A DNA stretch of 64,000 bases from Saprospiraceae bacterium (GCA_021604865.1 BQJU01000009.1:1-64000); one strand, 5' to 3'; shown: positions 43,722-52,725, numbered from the stretch's first letter. Notes: generated from the letters alone by a model not told the origin. Made by a program: numbers and translations.

Positions 43722-44285
43722 CTACAAATCTTCTTTATGTACAATGGCATCATATAGTTCAGAATAGACGTACTCTCCAGCTTCCAATTCTCCGACATAT
43801 TCATCCCACCAGGCAGAAAAGGAGTCGGCCAGCACCATACGTTCTTCTCCTTCTTCCCACAAAGTAATAACCTGCCCTCGCGTTCCATCAGAAGTAGGAT
43901 CAAGGTCGATACAGTAGTGGTTGCCACCACCGTCATAGGTAAAGGGTATCCAAAGTGGGTTCCACCAATCGGGTTTGACTTCTGGATCGGCTACTGGTTT
44001 TTTGTCTTTAAATGCTCCCTCATCATGCTGACCTTTCCAGTTTTTCCATTCTTCCTCGATGGCTTCCAACGACAACCATTCCTGGCTATCCAGTAAACCG
44101 GCCTCTCCATAGACTTGTCCGTTATGCACCCGATAAATCGCCTTAAAATCTTCGGGTAATGTGGCGCCAATTAGGTTTTCCAGATGTTTGAAGTCCTTTT
44201 CTGAAGCGCCTTCCCCCAGGTCTTCCAATAGGGACGAACAATTGGCTTCCAGCCATACTTTAAATCTATTGAAGATATTTTGCAT
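43722..44285 (-). CDS. SMI1/KNR4 family protein
   Basis: A 187-residue cytoplasmic protein of the SMI1/KNR4 (SUKH) superfamily: EKDFKHLENLIGATLPEDFKAIYRVHNGQVYGEAGLLDSQEWLSLEAIEEEWKNW and WIPFTYDGGGNHYCIDLDPTSDGTRGQVITLW, with SFSAWWDEYVGELEAGEY near the end. SUKH proteins include immunity proteins against polymorphic toxins. No toxin gene is adjacent, so a general role is as likely. The frame opens at 44330, but the ATG at 44285 gives the typical start. Confidence 0.87.
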   Translation of the reverse strand: MQNIFNRFKVWLEANCSSLLEDLGEGASEKDFKHLENLIGATLPEDFKAIYRVHNGQVYGEAGLLDSQEWLSLEAIEEEWKNWKGQHDEGAFKDKKPVADPEVKPDWWNPLWIPFTYDGGGNHYCIDLDPTSDGTRGQVITLWEEGEERMVLADSFSAWWDEYVGELEAGEYVYSELYDAIVHKEDL

Positions 44286-44436
44286 ACGTATATGGTTTGA
44301 TTTTCTAAAATTTAAAAGTAGACAAATCAATGCTTATTACGGAGATGAATTAAAATTAAGATTTTTTAAATTGCTAAAAAAGGATGCTCGACCGGCAACA
44401 AGCTTGTACCAAGCTTGACTAAAATACCCCATTCTG

Positions 44437-44465
44437 TTAGAGCTTGTTTGGAGGTCGGCTTTGAT
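44437..44465. repeat. Solitary arm of the dispersed repeat
   Basis: TAGAGCTTGTTTGGAGGTCGG followed by CTTTGATC lies directly at the 3' end of the SUMF1-family gene. It is the left arm plus the GTCGGCTTT core with no right arm beyond, because the gene begins there. Confidence 0.6.
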
Positions 44466-44470
44466 CAATC

Positions 44471-45880
44471 TCAATCCACACTCCTTCCAGCCCGAAATCC
44501 ATAAGCAATTGACCTCGGCCCACCCGACCAGGAGCCATAAGTTCGGTAAGCCACCGGGCTATGCGGGTTAAAATAGTCGTAATAGGTACCAATTTCATAA
44601 TAACCGCCACCCCGATAACCGTAGCCTCCCACCTCATCATTACTCTTTGGCCAATCTTCGTTATCTGCCTGCCCAAAGCTCAGTCGACCATCACCATGAG
44701 AACCTTTAAACTGCCGCCCTAACTCATTGCCGATCGTGATGACTTTTTCCCAGACACTACCACTGAGGTCCATTACCCAGTAGTAGGAAGCACCGAATAC
44801 CGGCCGGGTAGCATCTGTCAGCTGGCTTTCATCCCAACCGTTAGCCATGACAAGTTCCCCTTCGGGATTGACAAAACGTGCTATGCGATCATAATTGGCA
44901 GTCCCCCAAACAAAACCACCGGCAATCGGTTTTTCCGGACCACGAGCAGCTTTGGTATATTCCAATTCCGTCAGTGGCCGCAATCCTGCCCAATCTGTAT
45001 ACGCTATCCCGTCTTCCCAACTGACAAAATTCATGGGCCGCGTGGGACTACCTGCTTTATAGATGCCCTCTTCAAGGACAATTGTGCCTTTGTTTTTATC
45101 ATAATCCACCCCCGCAATGCCGGCCCGCACATAGGTATCTCCGCTATAAATCCGGTTGAGAAAATCAGCGTATTGCCCTTGTTGCAACTCGTATTTCATA
45201 ATGTAAAAAGCATTGTATCCTTTCGGAAATTCCGCTGGAACCGGCCCTTTCTGATCACCGTTATAAATCGGTCGCTTAACCTGATAATATAACTTATCCT
45301 TTTCCGGGCCGACATCAATCTGCTTTTCCGAATCAATATGATAAAGGCCTTCCATCTGGCCCTGTGCATCCGAGCGGTAAAAGGAAGAAAATTGATGAGC
45401 AAGCGAATCCGGATCGCCCAGGGTAAAGGGGCCAGCAGGAATATAGACCATTTCAAGAGCAAAAGCATGGACCTTTTTTAATTGCTGACGATCCTCTATG
45501 AAATCTGTCATATCAAGCTGTACCTGAAGCCGATAATGCACCCGCCCCCGGTAGTTTTTGTCGGGATAAACAAACAATCCCATCCCATCTTTTGCCACTT
45601 CTAGCTTAGCATCAGGGATACCTGTTGGTTGTTGATCCAATATCCTATGGCCAGATTGCGTAATCTTAAAATGGCGCAAATTGTATTTAAAAAATACCCA
45701 GGCAGCATCGTGGTTGCGGTCATTGTGCCAGGCATTATCCCAAGAGAGGTCAAACTGAATGGACGGAGCCATACCCAGTTCAGGTCGGTAAATCATGCGC
45801 ACATTTTCGACCTGGATGTTGGTAGCAGATAAAAGGGTGCTTACCCCAAGGAATAGGATTAGTGTGATTTCTTTTTTCAT
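44471..45880 (-). CDS. Secreted SUMF1/formylglycine-generating-enzyme-family protein
   Basis: A 469-residue protein with a signal peptide (ITLILFLGVSTLLSA). Residues about 20-140 form a beta-rich region (IQFDLSWDNAWHNDRNHDAAWVFFKYNL). From about 145 the SUMF1/FGE fold follows: MVYIPAGPFTLGD, FYIMKYELQQGQYADFLNRI, PTRPMNFVSWEDGIAYTDWAGLRPLTELEYTKAARG, and the ending SIAYGFRAGRSV. The catalytic Cys pair of true sulfatase-activating enzymes is not evident at the end, so formylglycine formation is doubtful. It follows xylA by 57 bp on the same strand and may be read through from the xyl operon. Confidence 0.83.
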   Translation of the reverse strand: MKKEITLILFLGVSTLLSATNIQVENVRMIYRPELGMAPSIQFDLSWDNAWHNDRNHDAAWVFFKYNLRHFKITQSGHRILDQQPTGIPDAKLEVAKDGMGLFVYPDKNYRGRVHYRLQVQLDMTDFIEDRQQLKKVHAFALEMVYIPAGPFTLGDPDSLAHQFSSFYRSDAQGQMEGLYHIDSEKQIDVGPEKDKLYYQVKRPIYNGDQKGPVPAEFPKGYNAFYIMKYELQQGQYADFLNRIYSGDTYVRAGIAGVDYDKNKGTIVLEEGIYKAGSPTRPMNFVSWEDGIAYTDWAGLRPLTELEYTKAARGPEKPIAGGFVWGTANYDRIARFVNPEGELVMANGWDESQLTDATRPVFGASYYWVMDLSGSVWEKVITIGNELGRQFKGSHGDGRLSFGQADNEDWPKSNDEVGGYGYRGGGYYEIGTYYDYFNPHSPVAYRTYGSWSGGPRSIAYGFRAGRSVD

Positions 45881-45937
45881 GATCGGGTGTTTTTGATAAA
45901 TTTAATAAAAACACTCGATTAAAAAAGACTTATCCGG

Positions 45938-47281
45938 CTAAATATACTGGTTAATCACATTTTCATAGCGTTCTTGCTGTGCACTGATTTGTTGCGGTTC
46001 TCCGTGTTTTTTGGCGTAGTCAGACAATGTTTCGAGGGTCAGTTTGCCATTTTCAAAATCTTGTCCTGGGCCCTGGTCAAAACTGGCATAACGGGTTTTC
46101 CGCATTTTCCGATAAGGTGATTTATCAAGGATATCCTGGGCAGCAAGCAAGGCACGGGCAAAACAATCCATACCACCAATATGGGCGTGGAATAAATCCT
46201 CCAGGTCGGTAGAATTTCTGCGCGTTTTGGCATCAAAGTTGACTCCACCTCCTTGTATACCACCAGATTCGAGAATCACCAACATGGCTTCTGTCAATTC
46301 CATAACATTGTTGGGAAATTGATCGGTATCCCATCCATTTTGATAATCCCCACGATTGGCATCAATGCTACCCAACAAGCCAGCATTGGCCGCTACCTGC
46401 AATTCATGCTGAAAAGTATGCTGAGCAAGGGTTGCGTGGTTGACTTCGATATTGAGTTTGAAATCGTCCATCAAATCGTATTCACGAAGAAAAGCTGTTA
46501 CTGTAGCCGCATCAAAATCGTATTGGTGTTTGGAAGGTTCCATAGGTTTGGGCTCGATAAAGAAGGTACCTTTAAAACCTTTACTGCGGGCATAATCTTT
46601 GGCCATGTGTAAAAAACGAGCCATGTGGTCGAGTTCCCGTTTCATATCGGTATTGAGCAAGGACATATATCCCTCACGACCACCCCAGAACACATAGTTT
46701 TCACCATCCAGTGCCATGGTAATATCCAAGGCATTTTTCACTTGTGCCCCCGCACGAGCTACTACGTCAAAATTGGGATTGGTCGCTCCACCATTCATAT
46801 AGCGGGGATGGCTAAAAAGGTTGGCTGTCCCCCACAGCAGTTTTACGCCCGAAGCGGCCATTTTATCCTTGGCGTAGTCACCGATAGCTTGCAACCGACG
46901 CTCAGATTCGGCAATACTAGGCCCCTCATCTACCAGATCAAAATCGTGGAAGCAAAAGTAGGGAATGCCCATTTTTGTGATAAATTCGAATGCAGCATCC
47001 ATTTTATCTTTAGCTTGTTGTACCGGATCGGTAGACTTGGCCCAGGGAAACTGTTTGGTTCCTGGCCCAAAAGGATCGCCACCGACATTACACAGGGTAT
47101 GCCAATATGCTACGGCAAACTTGAAGTAGGCTTTCATGGTTTTACCACCAACTACCTTATTTTCATCATAAAATTTAAAAGCCAGGGGATTGTCGGAGTC
47201 GCGTCCTTCAAATGCAATTCTGCCGATTCCAGGAAAATATTCCTGATCACCTGTCACAATTGTATTGTTCTTTTGAGCCAT
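45938..47281 (-). CDS. xylA: Xylose isomerase
   Basis: A 447-residue class II xylose isomerase. Catalytic and metal-binding segments are all present: active-site His in [13 protein letters not shown], Glu in [37 protein letters not shown], and [20 protein letters not shown]. It interconverts D-xylose and D-xylulose in the cytoplasm. xylB lies 76 bp upstream on the same strand, with an inverted-repeat hairpin in the gap. No XylR-type regulator or xylose transporter is in the window. Confidence 0.97.
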   Translation of the reverse strand: MAQKNNTIVTGDQEYFPGIGRIAFEGRDSDNPLAFKFYDENKVVGGKTMKAYFKFAVAYWHTLCNVGGDPFGPGTKQFPWAKSTDPVQQAKDKMDAAFEFITKMGIPYFCFHDFDLVDEGPSIAESERRLQAIGDYAKDKMAASGVKLLWGTANLFSHPRYMNGGATNPNFDVVARAGAQVKNALDITMALDGENYVFWGGREGYMSLLNTDMKRELDHMARFLHMAKDYARSKGFKGTFFIEPKPMEPSKHQYDFDAATVTAFLREYDLMDDFKLNIEVNHATLAQHTFQHELQVAANAGLLGSIDANRGDYQNGWDTDQFPNNVMELTEAMLVILESGGIQGGGVNFDAKTRRNSTDLEDLFHAHIGGMDCFARALLAAQDILDKSPYRKMRKTRYASFDQGPGQDFENGKLTLETLSDYAKKHGEPQQISAQQERYENVINQYI

Positions 47282-47310
47282 AATATCTGTGTTTAATTAT
47301 GTTGTACTTT

Positions 47311-47351
47311 GAGCTTGTTTAGAGGCCAACCATCGGGCTGCAAACAAGCTT
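47311..47351. repeat. Inverted-repeat hairpin between xylB and xylA
   Basis: GAGCTTGTTTAGAGGCC on the left and GGCTGCAAACAAGCTTT on the right give AGCTTGTTT/AAACAAGCT arms with about 23 bp between. It is a short member of the dispersed family. Placed between two genes of an operon, it could stabilise or uncouple their messages. Confidence 0.65.
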
Positions 47352-47357
47352 TAAAAA

Positions 47358-48854
47358 TTATCTCCGAAAATGATGCATCCTGTTTTGCAATTCCTGATGC
47401 CAGCGATCGTAAACCTCCTGATAGGTTGCAGGTTCTTTTTCCGCTTCAAAAACCCGTTCCACTTTTAATTGCCCTACAGCTTCTTCAGGGTTTTTGTAAA
47501 GCCCTACGCCTACTCCGGCAGCACGGGCAGCACCAACAGCACCGGTAGTTTCTACAATTTCAATACGGGTATTGAGCAGCGTTGCGATGGTACTGGAGAA
47601 AATAGCTGATCGGAATAAGTTGTCATTACCTACACGCATTTTGGTCATATTCAGCCCCATTTCCTCTAATATTTTGGCGCCGTATACAAAAGCAAAAGCA
47701 ATGCCTTCCAAAGCCGCCCGGTATATATGCTCTCGGCGGTGGCGGTTAAACTGCAGGTTAAAAAGTTGAGCACCCAGATTAAGGTTTTCCAATACTCTTT
47801 CCGCCCCATTGCCAAAAGGTAGCATAGTCAAGCCGTCACTACCAATCGGAATTTTAGCAGCCAATTGCTCCATATCATTATAACTGATCCCGTCCTGTGC
47901 CAGCTGATGGTGTATCCAACTGTATTGACTGCCGGCTCCATTAATACACAATAGGATGCCAATACGATTGGCCGCTTCGGTATGATTGACATGAGCAAAA
48001 CCATTGACTCTGGAGGCAGGGTCGTATAATGGCCGGTCTACCACTCCATATATGACCCCTGAAGTTCCGCCTGTTCCAGCTACTTCTCCAGGTTGTAAGG
48101 CGCCCAACGCCATGGCATTATTTGGTTGATCACCGGCACGATAGGTTACCGGTATTCCTACGGGCAATCCAGTTGCAGCGGCAGCGGCAGCGCTGACATT
48201 GCCTTGTTCTGAAAAAGTAGGCCGCAGGCTGGGCATATATTCGGCATCAATGCCATAGTAGTCCAACAATTCGGTAGATATATTCTCCTTTTTAAAATCC
48301 CAGAATATGCCTTCCGAAAGTCCGGAAATAGTTGAAAAGATTTCTCCTGTCAGCCGCATGGCGATATAGTCGCCGGGCAACATGATCTTATGAATGCGTT
48401 GGTATAGGTCCGGTTCATTTTCTTTGACCCATTTTAGTTTGGAGGCCGTAAAATTGCCTGGAGAGTTGAGCAAATGTGACAGGCAGTAATTTGCCCCCAG
48501 TTCCTGGAAAGCCCGGTCGCCAATTTCGACAGCGCGACTGTCACACCAGATAATGGAAGGGCGCAACGCCTCGTGGTTTTTGTCAACTATCACCAGGCCA
48601 TGCATCTGATAGGCAATGCCAATAGCGCGAATATCAGTGGCTACCACACCACTTTTGTGCAGTAATACAGTAGTGGCTTCACATACGTATTGCCACCACA
48701 TTGCTGGATCCTGCTGTGCCCAGCCAGGCTGTGGTGCCTGCATGGCCATCTCCTGCTCCGGGCGTTGTATTACGGTAACGGTTTCACCCGTTATGGCATC
48801 CACCAATGCTGCTTTGACAGAGGAGCTACCAATATCATATCCAATTAAATACAT
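47358..48854 (-). CDS. xylB: Xylulokinase
   Basis: A 498-residue FGGY carbohydrate kinase. N-terminal phosphate loop YLIGYDIGSSSVKAALVD, catalytic-region MHGLVIVDKNHEALRPSIIWCDSRA, second domain GEVAGTGGTSGVIYGVVD, and C-terminal FGGY-type segments (GNDNLFRSAIFSSTIATLLNTRIEIVETTGAVGAARAAGVG). It phosphorylates D-xylulose, feeding the pentose phosphate pathway. It is the first gene of xylB-xylA; this order is common in Bacteroidota. The MITE-like element lies in its upstream region. Confidence 0.95.
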   Translation of the reverse strand: MYLIGYDIGSSSVKAALVDAITGETVTVIQRPEQEMAMQAPQPGWAQQDPAMWWQYVCEATTVLLHKSGVVATDIRAIGIAYQMHGLVIVDKNHEALRPSIIWCDSRAVEIGDRAFQELGANYCLSHLLNSPGNFTASKLKWVKENEPDLYQRIHKIMLPGDYIAMRLTGEIFSTISGLSEGIFWDFKKENISTELLDYYGIDAEYMPSLRPTFSEQGNVSAAAAAATGLPVGIPVTYRAGDQPNNAMALGALQPGEVAGTGGTSGVIYGVVDRPLYDPASRVNGFAHVNHTEAANRIGILLCINGAGSQYSWIHHQLAQDGISYNDMEQLAAKIPIGSDGLTMLPFGNGAERVLENLNLGAQLFNLQFNRHRREHIYRAALEGIAFAFVYGAKILEEMGLNMTKMRVGNDNLFRSAIFSSTIATLLNTRIEIVETTGAVGAARAAGVGVGLYKNPEEAVGQLKVERVFEAEKEPATYQEVYDRWHQELQNRMHHFRR

Positions 48855-48965
48855 TGCATCATGGGTTTGATGGTCTATTTATGATTATGTCTGCAGTCAA
48901 AAATATTAACCTGCAAACAGCTCAGAGCATGTTTGCAACTCTATTGGTAAATCTATTGGTTAAGG

Positions 48966-49250
48966 CTTATTAGAGTTGTTTCGCAGGGGTCTTGACGAGG
49001 TTAAGGCTTCCCACCGCTGTCGCGTTCCCTCGCTTGGATGCCCATTTAGGGTGCGGCGAATAATAACTTCCCCATCTGAAGTTGCTCTTATGCTGCTACC
49101 CTTCGTTGCTCATCACTTGGGTAGCTATGGCTATCCGCGATCTTCGCGCCTCGGTTAGCAGCACAATAGCTGCCTTGAAATGATGACCTTATCATTTGCT
49201 GCACCCTGAGGGCGTTCAGTCACCCCAATGCGCAACAATTCTATTGAATT
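48966..49250. mobile_element. MITE-like element forming a long imperfect hairpin
   Basis: Terminal inverted repeats of about 30 bp: left TTAGAGTTGTTTCGCAGGGG (48970-48989), right, read as reverse complement, ATAGAATTGTTGCGCATTGGGG (about 49224-49245 on the plus strand). Nested inner arms: TGCCCATTTAGGGTGCGGCG (49039-49058) with TGCTGCACCCTGAGGGCG (49197-49214), and GCTCTTATGCTGCTACC (49084-49100) with GGTTAGCAGCACAATAGC (49153-49170). Apex hairpins GGGTAGC-TATG-GCTATCC and CGCGA-TCTT-CGCG. No transposase frame. No target duplication was recognised. It lies in the roughly 500-bp divergent gap between xylB and the plug-domain lipoprotein. Confidence 0.6.
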
Positions 49251-49351
49251 CAAAGAAAAGCAAAAAATAATAAAAAACAGTATTGCGAAAATCATAAACC
49301 GCTAGAAGTGATGGTCTAACCTAAAAAAAGTTTAATTTGGAATAAAAAATC

Positions 49352-49786
49352 ATGAAAAACCTACTCTATTTTTCAGTTATGATACTCGGTCTCCTTTTGG
49401 CAGCATGTGGTTCCTCCCAGAATGTTTCAAAAGATGGACAGGCCAATAAGGTCAGCAAAAAGGCTAGCAGCAATTCGGTAGAAGGTCTGGAATCCAATAT
49501 GACCTTAGTTGATTATGTGAGGCGGCTTCCTGGTGTCAGGGTTAGCGGTCGGGAGGGTAATTATTCTGTCAGTATTGCAGGAAATGTCAATTCTATCAAT
49601 AGTAACATTGAACCGCTTTATGTGCTGGACGGTGTGCCTGCTGGCCATGATATCAACAACCTGACTCAAATGGTAACCTCCACCGATATCAATTCCGTCA
49701 GGGTGGTGAAAGATGGCCCTTCTCTGGCATTTTATGGCGTACAGGGAGGTAATGGTGTGATTTTGATTGAAACGAAGAAGAAGTGA
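49352..49786 (+). CDS. Lipoprotein with stand-alone TonB-receptor plug domain
   Basis: A 144-residue protein with a lipobox (SVMILGLLLAACGSS, Cys near residue 20). A short Ser/Lys linker leads to a TonB-dependent-receptor plug-like domain: SNMTLVDYVRRLPGVRVSGREGNYSVSIAGN, EPLYVLDGVPAGHDINNLTQMVTSTDINSVRVVKDGPSLAFYGVQGGNGVILIETKKK. The barrel is absent. Such plug-only lipoproteins occur in Bacteroidota; they cannot form a channel, and their role is not established. It ends before a repeat-type hairpin shared with the convergent hppD gene. Confidence 0.85.
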   Translation: MKNLLYFSVMILGLLLAACGSSQNVSKDGQANKVSKKASSNSVEGLESNMTLVDYVRRLPGVRVSGREGNYSVSIAGNVNSINSNIEPLYVLDGVPAGHDINNLTQMVTSTDINSVRVVKDGPSLAFYGVQGGNGVILIETKKK

Positions 49787-49789
49787 GGA

Positions 49790-49905
49790 GCCAGGGGGCA
49801 GGGGGCAGGTTTCAGGTTTCAGGAGTCAGGTTTCAGGAGTCAGGGGTCAGGGGTCAGATCGCTACGCTTTCAGCACACCTGACACCTCGCACCTGACCCC
49901 TGACA
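49790..49905. repeat. TCAGG-rich repeat with 12-bp hairpin between convergent genes
   Basis: Repeated TTTCAGG/GTCAGGGG words (49801-49856), then AGATCGCTACGCTTTCAGC (49857-49875), related to 43587-43605 and 63846-63864. GTCAGGGGTCAG (49839-49850) pairs perfectly with CTGACCCCTGAC (49893-49904), so the block can act as a two-way terminator. Confidence 0.65.
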
Positions 49906-49910
49906 CCTAA

Positions 49911-51035
49911 TTACAGCGTTCCGCGTAATTCCTGCTCGCGTTCGATTGCTTCGAACAATGCCTTGAAATTGCCCTTACCAAATGAACGGGCACCTTCACG
50001 CTGAATGATCTCATAAAAAACGGTTGGTCTATCCTGGACCGGCTTCGTAAATATTTGAAGTAAATATCCTTCTTCATCCCGATCAATCAGGATATTTAAT
50101 CGCTGTAATTCTTTGAGGTCTTCTTTGATCTCCCCTACTCTATCCATTACCGTTTCATAATAGGTATCCGGTACGCGCAGAAAATCGATGCCACGACGGC
50201 GCAACTCATCAACCGTATGAATGATGTCATCTGTGGCAATGGCAATATGCTGCACGCCGGCACTGCGGTAAAAATCCAGGTATTCTTCAATCTGCGATTT
50301 TTTGACTCCATCAGCAGGCTCGTTGATAGGGAATTTGATATACCCATTGCCATTAGACACCACCTTGCTCATCAATGCGGTATATTTGGTAGAAATGTCT
50401 TTATCATCAAATGTCACCAGCAGATTAAATCCCATCACCTTCTGGTAAAATTCTACCCATTTGTCCATCATACCCAGTTCAACATTGCCCACACAATGGT
50501 CAATATACTTTAATCCTATCGGTTGAATCTCCATCTGGCTTTTTCTGGCTTCAAAACCAGGAAAAAAAGCGCCGTGATAATCTTTGCGTTCTACAAAAGT
50601 ATGAATGGTTTCTCCGTAAGTATGGATAGATGCTGTTCTGACCTGGCCATGTTCGTCTTTGTGTACCTGAAGTTTTTGAGCTGCTTTGGCTCCATTAGCT
50701 ACGGCGGTATTAAAGGCATATTCTGCATCATCCACCCATAAGGCCAGGACCTTTACGCCATCACCGTGGACTAATACATGACGGGAAATGTCATGATCAG
50801 GGCTAAGTGCATTGGTCAATACAAAACGGATTTTTCCTTGTTGCAAGACATAAGAAACGGTGTCTCTTGAGCCCGTTTCCGGGCCCCGGTAGGCTACTAT
50901 ATTAAAACCAAAGGCCGTTTGGTAAAAATGAGCTGCTTGTTTGGCGTTGCCAACATAAAATTCGATGTAGTCTGTTCCATTAATGGGAAAAAGATCTTGT
51001 TGAGTCGTGGTTTTATCCTTGGTTAATGCTTCCAT
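49911..51035 (-). CDS. hppD: 4-Hydroxyphenylpyruvate dioxygenase
   Basis: A 374-residue enzyme with two VOC modules. The C-terminal module holds the iron ligands: His in KYIDHCVGNVE (about 177), His in SAGVQHIAIATDDI (about 258) and Glu in TVFYEIIQREGARSFGKGNFKALFEAIEREQ (about 340). It converts 4-hydroxyphenylpyruvate to homogentisate with O2 in tyrosine breakdown. It is last in the marR-hmgA-hppD transcript, 33 bp after hmgA, so both enzymes of the pathway are made together. An aminotransferase and the later fah/maiA genes are not in the window. Confidence 0.96.
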   Translation of the reverse strand: MEALTKDKTTTQQDLFPINGTDYIEFYVGNAKQAAHFYQTAFGFNIVAYRGPETGSRDTVSYVLQQGKIRFVLTNALSPDHDISRHVLVHGDGVKVLALWVDDAEYAFNTAVANGAKAAQKLQVHKDEHGQVRTASIHTYGETIHTFVERKDYHGAFFPGFEARKSQMEIQPIGLKYIDHCVGNVELGMMDKWVEFYQKVMGFNLLVTFDDKDISTKYTALMSKVVSNGNGYIKFPINEPADGVKKSQIEEYLDFYRSAGVQHIAIATDDIIHTVDELRRRGIDFLRVPDTYYETVMDRVGEIKEDLKELQRLNILIDRDEEGYLLQIFTKPVQDRPTVFYEIIQREGARSFGKGNFKALFEAIEREQELRGTL

Positions 51036-51068
51036 GATTTATGTTTTATATTTTTGAGTCGGTTCTTA

Positions 51069-52223
51069 TTAGGTCAACCAGCTTTTGTAATAATCTTTGT
51101 CTTCAATATTAACGGCATGAGTAGTCAATTTCAATGGTCGGAAAGTGTCGACCATTACTGCCAGTTCATGGGTTTCTTTGGCGCCAATACTTTTCTCTAC
51201 CGTTCCGGGATGTGGTCCATGTGGAATACCACCGGGATGTAAGGTGATCATTCCCCGTTCTACATGTTTGCGGCTCATAAAGTCACCATCCACATAATAG
51301 AGCACCTCATCGCTGTCAATATTGGAATGGTTGTAGGGAGCTGGTATTGCCAATGGATGGTAATCGAATAAACGTGGCACAAAGGAGCAAATCACAAAAT
51401 TCCGGGCGGCAAAAGTCTGATGCACTGGTGGCGGTTGATGTACCCTTCCGGTAATCGGCTCGAAATTGTGAATAGAAAACGCATAAGGATAAGCATAGCC
51501 ATCCCAGCCTACCAAATCAAATGGGTGATTGAGGTAATAATAGGGATAAACCTGATCCTGCTTTTTGATATAAAAGAGAAATTTGCCCTGCTCATCATGT
51601 GTTTCCAAATCCTGCGGTTTGCGGATATCCCGTTCACAAAAAGGTGCGTGTTCTAACAACTGCCCAAATTTGTTTCGATAACGATTCGGTGTCACAATCG
51701 GACTCGTAGATTCTACAATAAACAATCGGTTATCAGCTCCCTCAAAGTGAAGTTGATAAATAGTACCTCGTGGAATCACCAAATAATCACCATAGGAAAA
51801 GGGGATATTGCCATACATGGTTCGTAGGGTTCCTTCTCCTTCGTGGATAAAAATGACTTCATCAGCATCGGCATTCTTAAAAAAGTAATCCGACATACTC
51901 TTTCGCGGGGCCGCTAGAATAATCTTACAATCATCATTGACCAAGACCGGTTTGCGGCTTTTGAGGTAATCATCCTCCGGTGCCACCTGAAAACCCATCA
52001 GGCTGCGGTGTTTGAGCTGTTTGTCATGTACAATTTCAGGAGCAACTGAAATCGGATCGTCGACCTGAATAATTTGAGTAGGCGCGTTGCAGTGGTACAA
52101 TAAAGCATAAAGGTCGCTAAACCCTTCGGTCGAAAAAAGCTCCTCGTGGTAAAGTGTTCCATCTGCTTTGCGGAACTGAGTGTGGCGCTTGGCCGGCACT
52201 TCGCCTAATTGATAGTAGTGCAT
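51069..52223 (-). CDS. hmgA: Homogentisate 1,2-dioxygenase
   Basis: A 384-residue cupin-type dioxygenase: QVAPEDDYLKSRKPVLVNDDCKIILAAP, DEVIFIHEGEGTLRTMYGNIPFSYGDYLVIPRGTIYQ, and the iron-site region PYNHSNIDSDEVLYYVDGDF with later His in GGIPHGPHPG. It opens homogentisate to maleylacetoacetate. It is 11 bp downstream of marR and 33 bp upstream of hppD. The short length compared with the human enzyme (about 445) is usual for this bacterial group. Confidence 0.94.
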   Translation of the reverse strand: MHYYQLGEVPAKRHTQFRKADGTLYHEELFSTEGFSDLYALLYHCNAPTQIIQVDDPISVAPEIVHDKQLKHRSLMGFQVAPEDDYLKSRKPVLVNDDCKIILAAPRKSMSDYFFKNADADEVIFIHEGEGTLRTMYGNIPFSYGDYLVIPRGTIYQLHFEGADNRLFIVESTSPIVTPNRYRNKFGQLLEHAPFCERDIRKPQDLETHDEQGKFLFYIKKQDQVYPYYYLNHPFDLVGWDGYAYPYAFSIHNFEPITGRVHQPPPVHQTFAARNFVICSFVPRLFDYHPLAIPAPYNHSNIDSDEVLYYVDGDFMSRKHVERGMITLHPGGIPHGPHPGTVEKSIGAKETHELAVMVDTFRPLKLTTHAVNIEDKDYYKSWLT

Positions 52224-52234
52224 AATTTGGTGGT

Positions 52235-52684
52235 TTAGGACTGCATATTAATATTCTCAAAAACCTGATTCAAAGTACTGACCAGCTGGTCGATTTCCGT
52301 TTCGTTGAGTCCTCCCCAGGCTTGTTTTCGGGCCTGCCGGATGACGGGCATCACTGCTGCAATCTTTTGGTGCCCGGCAGTGGTAAGGCGAATATTGAAC
52401 CGGCGGCGGTCGTTGGTATCCGGTTCGCGGCGTGTGAGTTTCTTTTTACACAACAAATCTATAATACGCGTAACTGTAGGGGCATCTTTAAATGTTGCAT
52501 TGGCAATGGCCAACTGACTCAGGCCGTCTTCCTCTTGCAAGGATTGTAGAACAATCCACTGGTCAATGGTAACATCCGCGTCAGCTGCTGACAATTGTTG
52601 TTGAAAAAACTGCTTCATCCGCTTGGCCGTACGCTCCAGGATAAATCCTGATATTTCTGAAGTGGTCAAGGGTTCATCAATCAT
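52235..52684 (-). CDS. MarR family regulator of the homogentisate operon
   Basis: A 149-residue winged-helix regulator: TIDQWIVLQSLQEEDGLSQLAIANATFKDAPTVTRIIDLLCKKKLTRREPDTNDRRRFNIRLTTAGHQKIAAVMPVI shows the MarR recognition helix and wing (DxNDRRRFNIRLT). The frame opens at 52807, but the ATG at 52684 sits correctly behind a promoter and operator at 52705-52725. As the first gene with hmgA (11 bp gap) and hppD it is likely an HmgR-type repressor relieved by homogentisate or a related aromatic acid. The effector is inferred from context. Confidence 0.88.
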   Translation of the reverse strand: MIDEPLTTSEISGFILERTAKRMKQFFQQQLSAADADVTIDQWIVLQSLQEEDGLSQLAIANATFKDAPTVTRIIDLLCKKKLTRREPDTNDRRRFNIRLTTAGHQKIAAVMPVIRQARKQAWGGLNETEIDQLVSTLNQVFENINMQS

Positions 52685-52704
52685 AATAAATTTATTAGTT
52701 AGTG

Positions 52705-52725
52705 CAAACATAGTTAGTATACTAA
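52705..52725 (-). promoter_or_regulatory. Promoter and palindromic operator of the marR-hmgA-hppD operon
   Basis: The minus strand has TATGTTTG (52705-52712), an exact TAnnTTTG box, abutting the perfect 12-bp palindrome TTAGTATACTAA (52714-52725). Further TTAGTTAG half-sites lie at about 52694-52702. The position fits autorepression by the MarR protein. Confidence 0.6.

Noticed and set aside
43722-44285. Polymorphic toxin immunity locus
   Set aside because: The SMI1/KNR4 protein alone could suggest this, but no toxin, Rhs or other immunity gene is adjacent.
44471-45880. True sulfatase-activating formylglycine-generating enzyme
   Set aside because: The catalytic Cys pair expected near the C-terminus is not seen and no sulfatase gene is present in the window.
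48976-49158. 60-codon open frame inside the MITE-like element
   Set aside because: The DNA is explained by nested inverted repeats; the frame is short and has no gene-like features.
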